Both the position numbers and the translations under genes were made by a program. Below are positions 61,122-64,000 of a stretch of DNA of 64,000 nucleotides, in pieces. How positions within the stretch are numbered: the stretch's first letter is position 1; each line of letters begins with the position of its first letter. Origin of the DNA: Phoenix dactylifera (lineage: Eukaryota > Streptophyta > Magnoliopsida > Arecales > Arecaceae); contig NC_052409.1 of NCBI RefSeq assembly GCF_009389715.1, positions 7,303,605 to 7,367,604 of the forward strand, given 5' to 3'. The notes under the pieces were generated by a model. It was not told where the DNA came from, made no database searches, and saw only the letters and a list, made by a program, of their open reading frames with translations.

Positions 61122-64000
61122 CTGGAATGGATTACATTGATTAGTTAGAATTATTTGAAGTAATGCCTTCTCTGAACTGATTGGATGGAATAGATAGACC
61201 TAAAATAGAAACAAAGCTAGCTATTGGAATAGCAACAAAATATTCATTCAAACAAAAAAACAAATTAGTTTACCTAAAGGAAAGAAAGAAAATCAGAAAT
61301 CTTACCAGACGAATAGCTGCCCCCTCCTAGGAACTAGCAGGAGTGTTTTTCATTTCTTTTTTTTTTTGAGATAAAGACAGCATCCTACATCAAAAGTTGT
61401 CATCTTGCCCCTTTTTCTAAACCCTTTCCAAGTATAGGAGAATCTTGAGTATTGCTACTTGATTGCATGGGTTTAAATTAAACAATAAGGTGTGCTTTCT
61501 ACCATCCAAATAACCATATAGGTTTCATGGCAAGCTCCTCCCTTGGCTAAGAATTTGGGACCAACTACTAGATGGTTGATGTTAGGGTGAAAACTGGTTG
61601 TAAATTCTGCACAAATCTATTAAGCCTTCTAATCTTGAAGTCGTGCTCTATAACAACCCCATATTTGATAAGTCAAGGCTTGGGTGATGATGATGGTGGT
61701 GGTAGGTACCAACTGAATAATATATTTTTTTAGTACCAACTGAATAATATTAAGAGTGCTATAAATTATCCAGACGCTATCTGAAACATCATTAACTGTA
61801 CATGTCTTGTCCAAATAATCTAGCATATAAAATGTTTAACAATTGGTGGTACATCCCTTATATTTCTGTTGCTTCTGTACTGTTCTTAGTATCCAAATTA
61901 ATAAGGAACACTGTTTTGGGGTATCATACAGCACAAATGAATTAGATATGTTTCCCCTCTCGAATGCTATGGCGATGCCTAGTTACCAATCTTTCACTGC
62001 AATCATAAGCAATCAAATGCCAGTTGTTAAACTTGACTGACAACTTACATACAGCTAGTCAATATATTTTCATGCCTCTCGAGACTTTGCTAAGAAAGCA
62101 GTTGCAGAAAAATTAGGGTGACAATTGTGTCAAATGTAAGTTACTAATAGAGGTCTATATTAAAATTATAAACAGAAAATTTAACTACATGTAATGATTT
62201 TTAATCACTGATCCTATGTTCTCAGGAAGGATTGGTGAACCTCCCATCCCGTGGTAGGGTTCGTGTAAACTGCACTATATCTGAGGAGACTTCATAGAGC
62301 AAATGTGGAGGCTTCTTATGGGATTGAAACAAAGAAATAGATGGATGAATGGTGCAAATGATTTTGGATGGGCATGGCTGTTTCTCTCGGTATGTCAATT
62401 TGGTACTCCTAAACAAAGGAAGTATCAATGGAAATAACAGTTAAGGACTCCCTGACCCAGTTTATACAGTACTGAAGTTATCAAAAACAGCATGCAAGTT
62501 AAAGGGAATTTGGATGCCATGCATGATGTGCAAGATAGCATGGAAATTGTTGTGCCCTACATTTTTATAACTACTCAATGGTAGCAGTCCTTGGTGTTTC
62601 TTTTAGTTGGCATAGGAGCCTTATACCAGTCTTCCTAGTTCCTACAATGTGAATAGACGTATCTTAGATTATCTGGGATTTGGGTTCTTCGACCGCCCAT
62701 TCTTTTCGCACTATTGACTTCAATGACTATCATGCCATTTTTTTTACTACGGCCAACTGCACCAACATGCTATTTTTATACAGCATACTGGGCACCCAGA
62801 CAACTCCTTCATGCTCTAGATAATATGGTAATGCCCTTGTTTTCAAAATAAATCTTGTAATTCTTGTTCTATAGAAGTGTTATGGATGAATGATTTGTAT
62901 AACTAGAATGAAAAAAGATCTTTAAAGCAATAAGAAGGGTCTCAATGCCTCAATAACTTACATTGCAAGTTATTCATACAAAGTTTGCAAAAAGAGACCA
63001 GTAATCAGCTCGATTACCAGGTCCTTTCAGATAAACCCAAAAAAGGTTAACAAGTTTCAACTAGGACATACTATTTTATTCTTGTTGCAACTGTGTTCTC
63101 ACTATCCAAAGGAAAGATCCTTAAAACATGGTACTTCCGAATGATAGAGTTGTTAGTTAGTTCCCAATATGATTTCTTTTTTTGGTTGATGTAAAAGATG
63201 GTCAGGACATCACAAATTAAGTAAACAATATGGAGTAATTCCAGAAATAAATTTGAGAGAACAAAAGTTGAAGAACTAGGACAAATACAGAGTATATAAT
63301 TGAGATAAAATAAAACATGAAAAGATTTTCATTACTTTGTGCCTATTCATGTGAAAACAAAGGAAAAAGAAAAAGAAAACGAAGAGATGGAGCCCATGAT
63401 GTCCATGCCTCATATTTATCAAACTAGGGTGGATAATGTGACACAATCATAAAACCTTATTATGTGTTGAGGTTGACTGGTAAAGAAAAGAACGCCCAGA
63501 AAACCTAAGCATGGTTCAGGGAAAAAATGGTGAGATATATATGTGATAGAACTAGAAGGCCAATGTAAAATTACCAAATCCTGCGAAATCCACTTACATC
63601 ACTAATAGGCCCTATTTGATAAATACAAAATCAGAAGGAAAACAGAAAAAAAGGAATTATAAAATAAAAATCCATAAAAATAAATTTTATCTTGAAGTCA
63701 ACAGAAAGTAATTTAGGGACTTGCTCCTGTCATTTCTGAAGCCAACCAAAACATTGCCATGCAGGCATTTATTGAGCATTATTATGGTTTTATTTTTAAA
63801 TTATTGATTAAAGACATCTATGAGTACTTTTGTCTTACAACTAAAGTTCTGTGAGTTGTAAAACAGTAGATTTGAAAAATTAGACAAAAAAACTTATCAA
63901 ATACGACATGAAAACAGAGACCTCATCATTGGTCTTATTTTCATTATTACTTCTCATTTCCTTCATCAGAATTTATTCTACCATCAAACCCTCAATGTCT
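61122..64000. other. Right-end region without recognised gene
   Basis: AT-rich sequence with homopolymer runs. It could be the intron upstream of the IspF exon-like block or plain intergenic DNA. A thorough look for the upstream IspF exons (DIGQIFPD-type text) found none, and no transposon end was recognised. Confidence -1.

Overview
This is nuclear DNA from a flowering plant. It is AT-rich, with long GT-AG introns, many microsatellites, and nested LINE, CACTA and SINE transposons. The protein families and the low GC content of genes and introns suggest a non-grass monocot such as a palm. That assignment is inference.

Layout. 1-17210 (minus): a plastid-type MurC (UDP-N-acetylmuramate--L-alanine ligase) gene of at least 15 exons whose 3' end leaves the window at the left. 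Its introns hold two tRNA-derived SINEs with perfect target duplications and several GTACCG-rich small elements. 19219-30144 (minus): a complete 16-exon organellar monodehydroascorbate reductase gene (predicted 494 aa). 30561-31016: a 5'-truncated LINE. 33162-36386 (plus): a complete 4-exon cytosolic HSP90 gene (703 aa) with a TATA box and a perfect three-unit heat-shock element. 37558-47308: a LINE on the minus strand, split by a 5.76-kb CACTA transposon (41395-47155) that has a CTA target duplication, dense CGACGC/GCGTCG subterminal repeats and a decayed Transposase_24 gene. 50650-52019 (minus): a complete 3-exon R2R3-MYB gene, the likely orthologue of Arabidopsis MYB103 (306 aa), a secondary-wall and lignin regulator. 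53350-53848: another truncated LINE copy with an 11-bp target duplication. 60954-61121 (minus): one exon-sized piece of IspF (MEP-pathway cyclodiphosphate synthase) that stops before the C-terminal motif, so probably a broken copy. The rest is non-coding.

MurC and MDAR lie head-to-tail on the minus strand and both encode probable plastid proteins (peptidoglycan precursor synthesis and ascorbate recycling). HSP90 is divergent from MDAR. There is no sign of an operon. The most notable item is MurC: Arabidopsis lacks it, so its presence with intact active-site motifs bears on how much of the cyanobacterial wall pathway angiosperm plastids keep.
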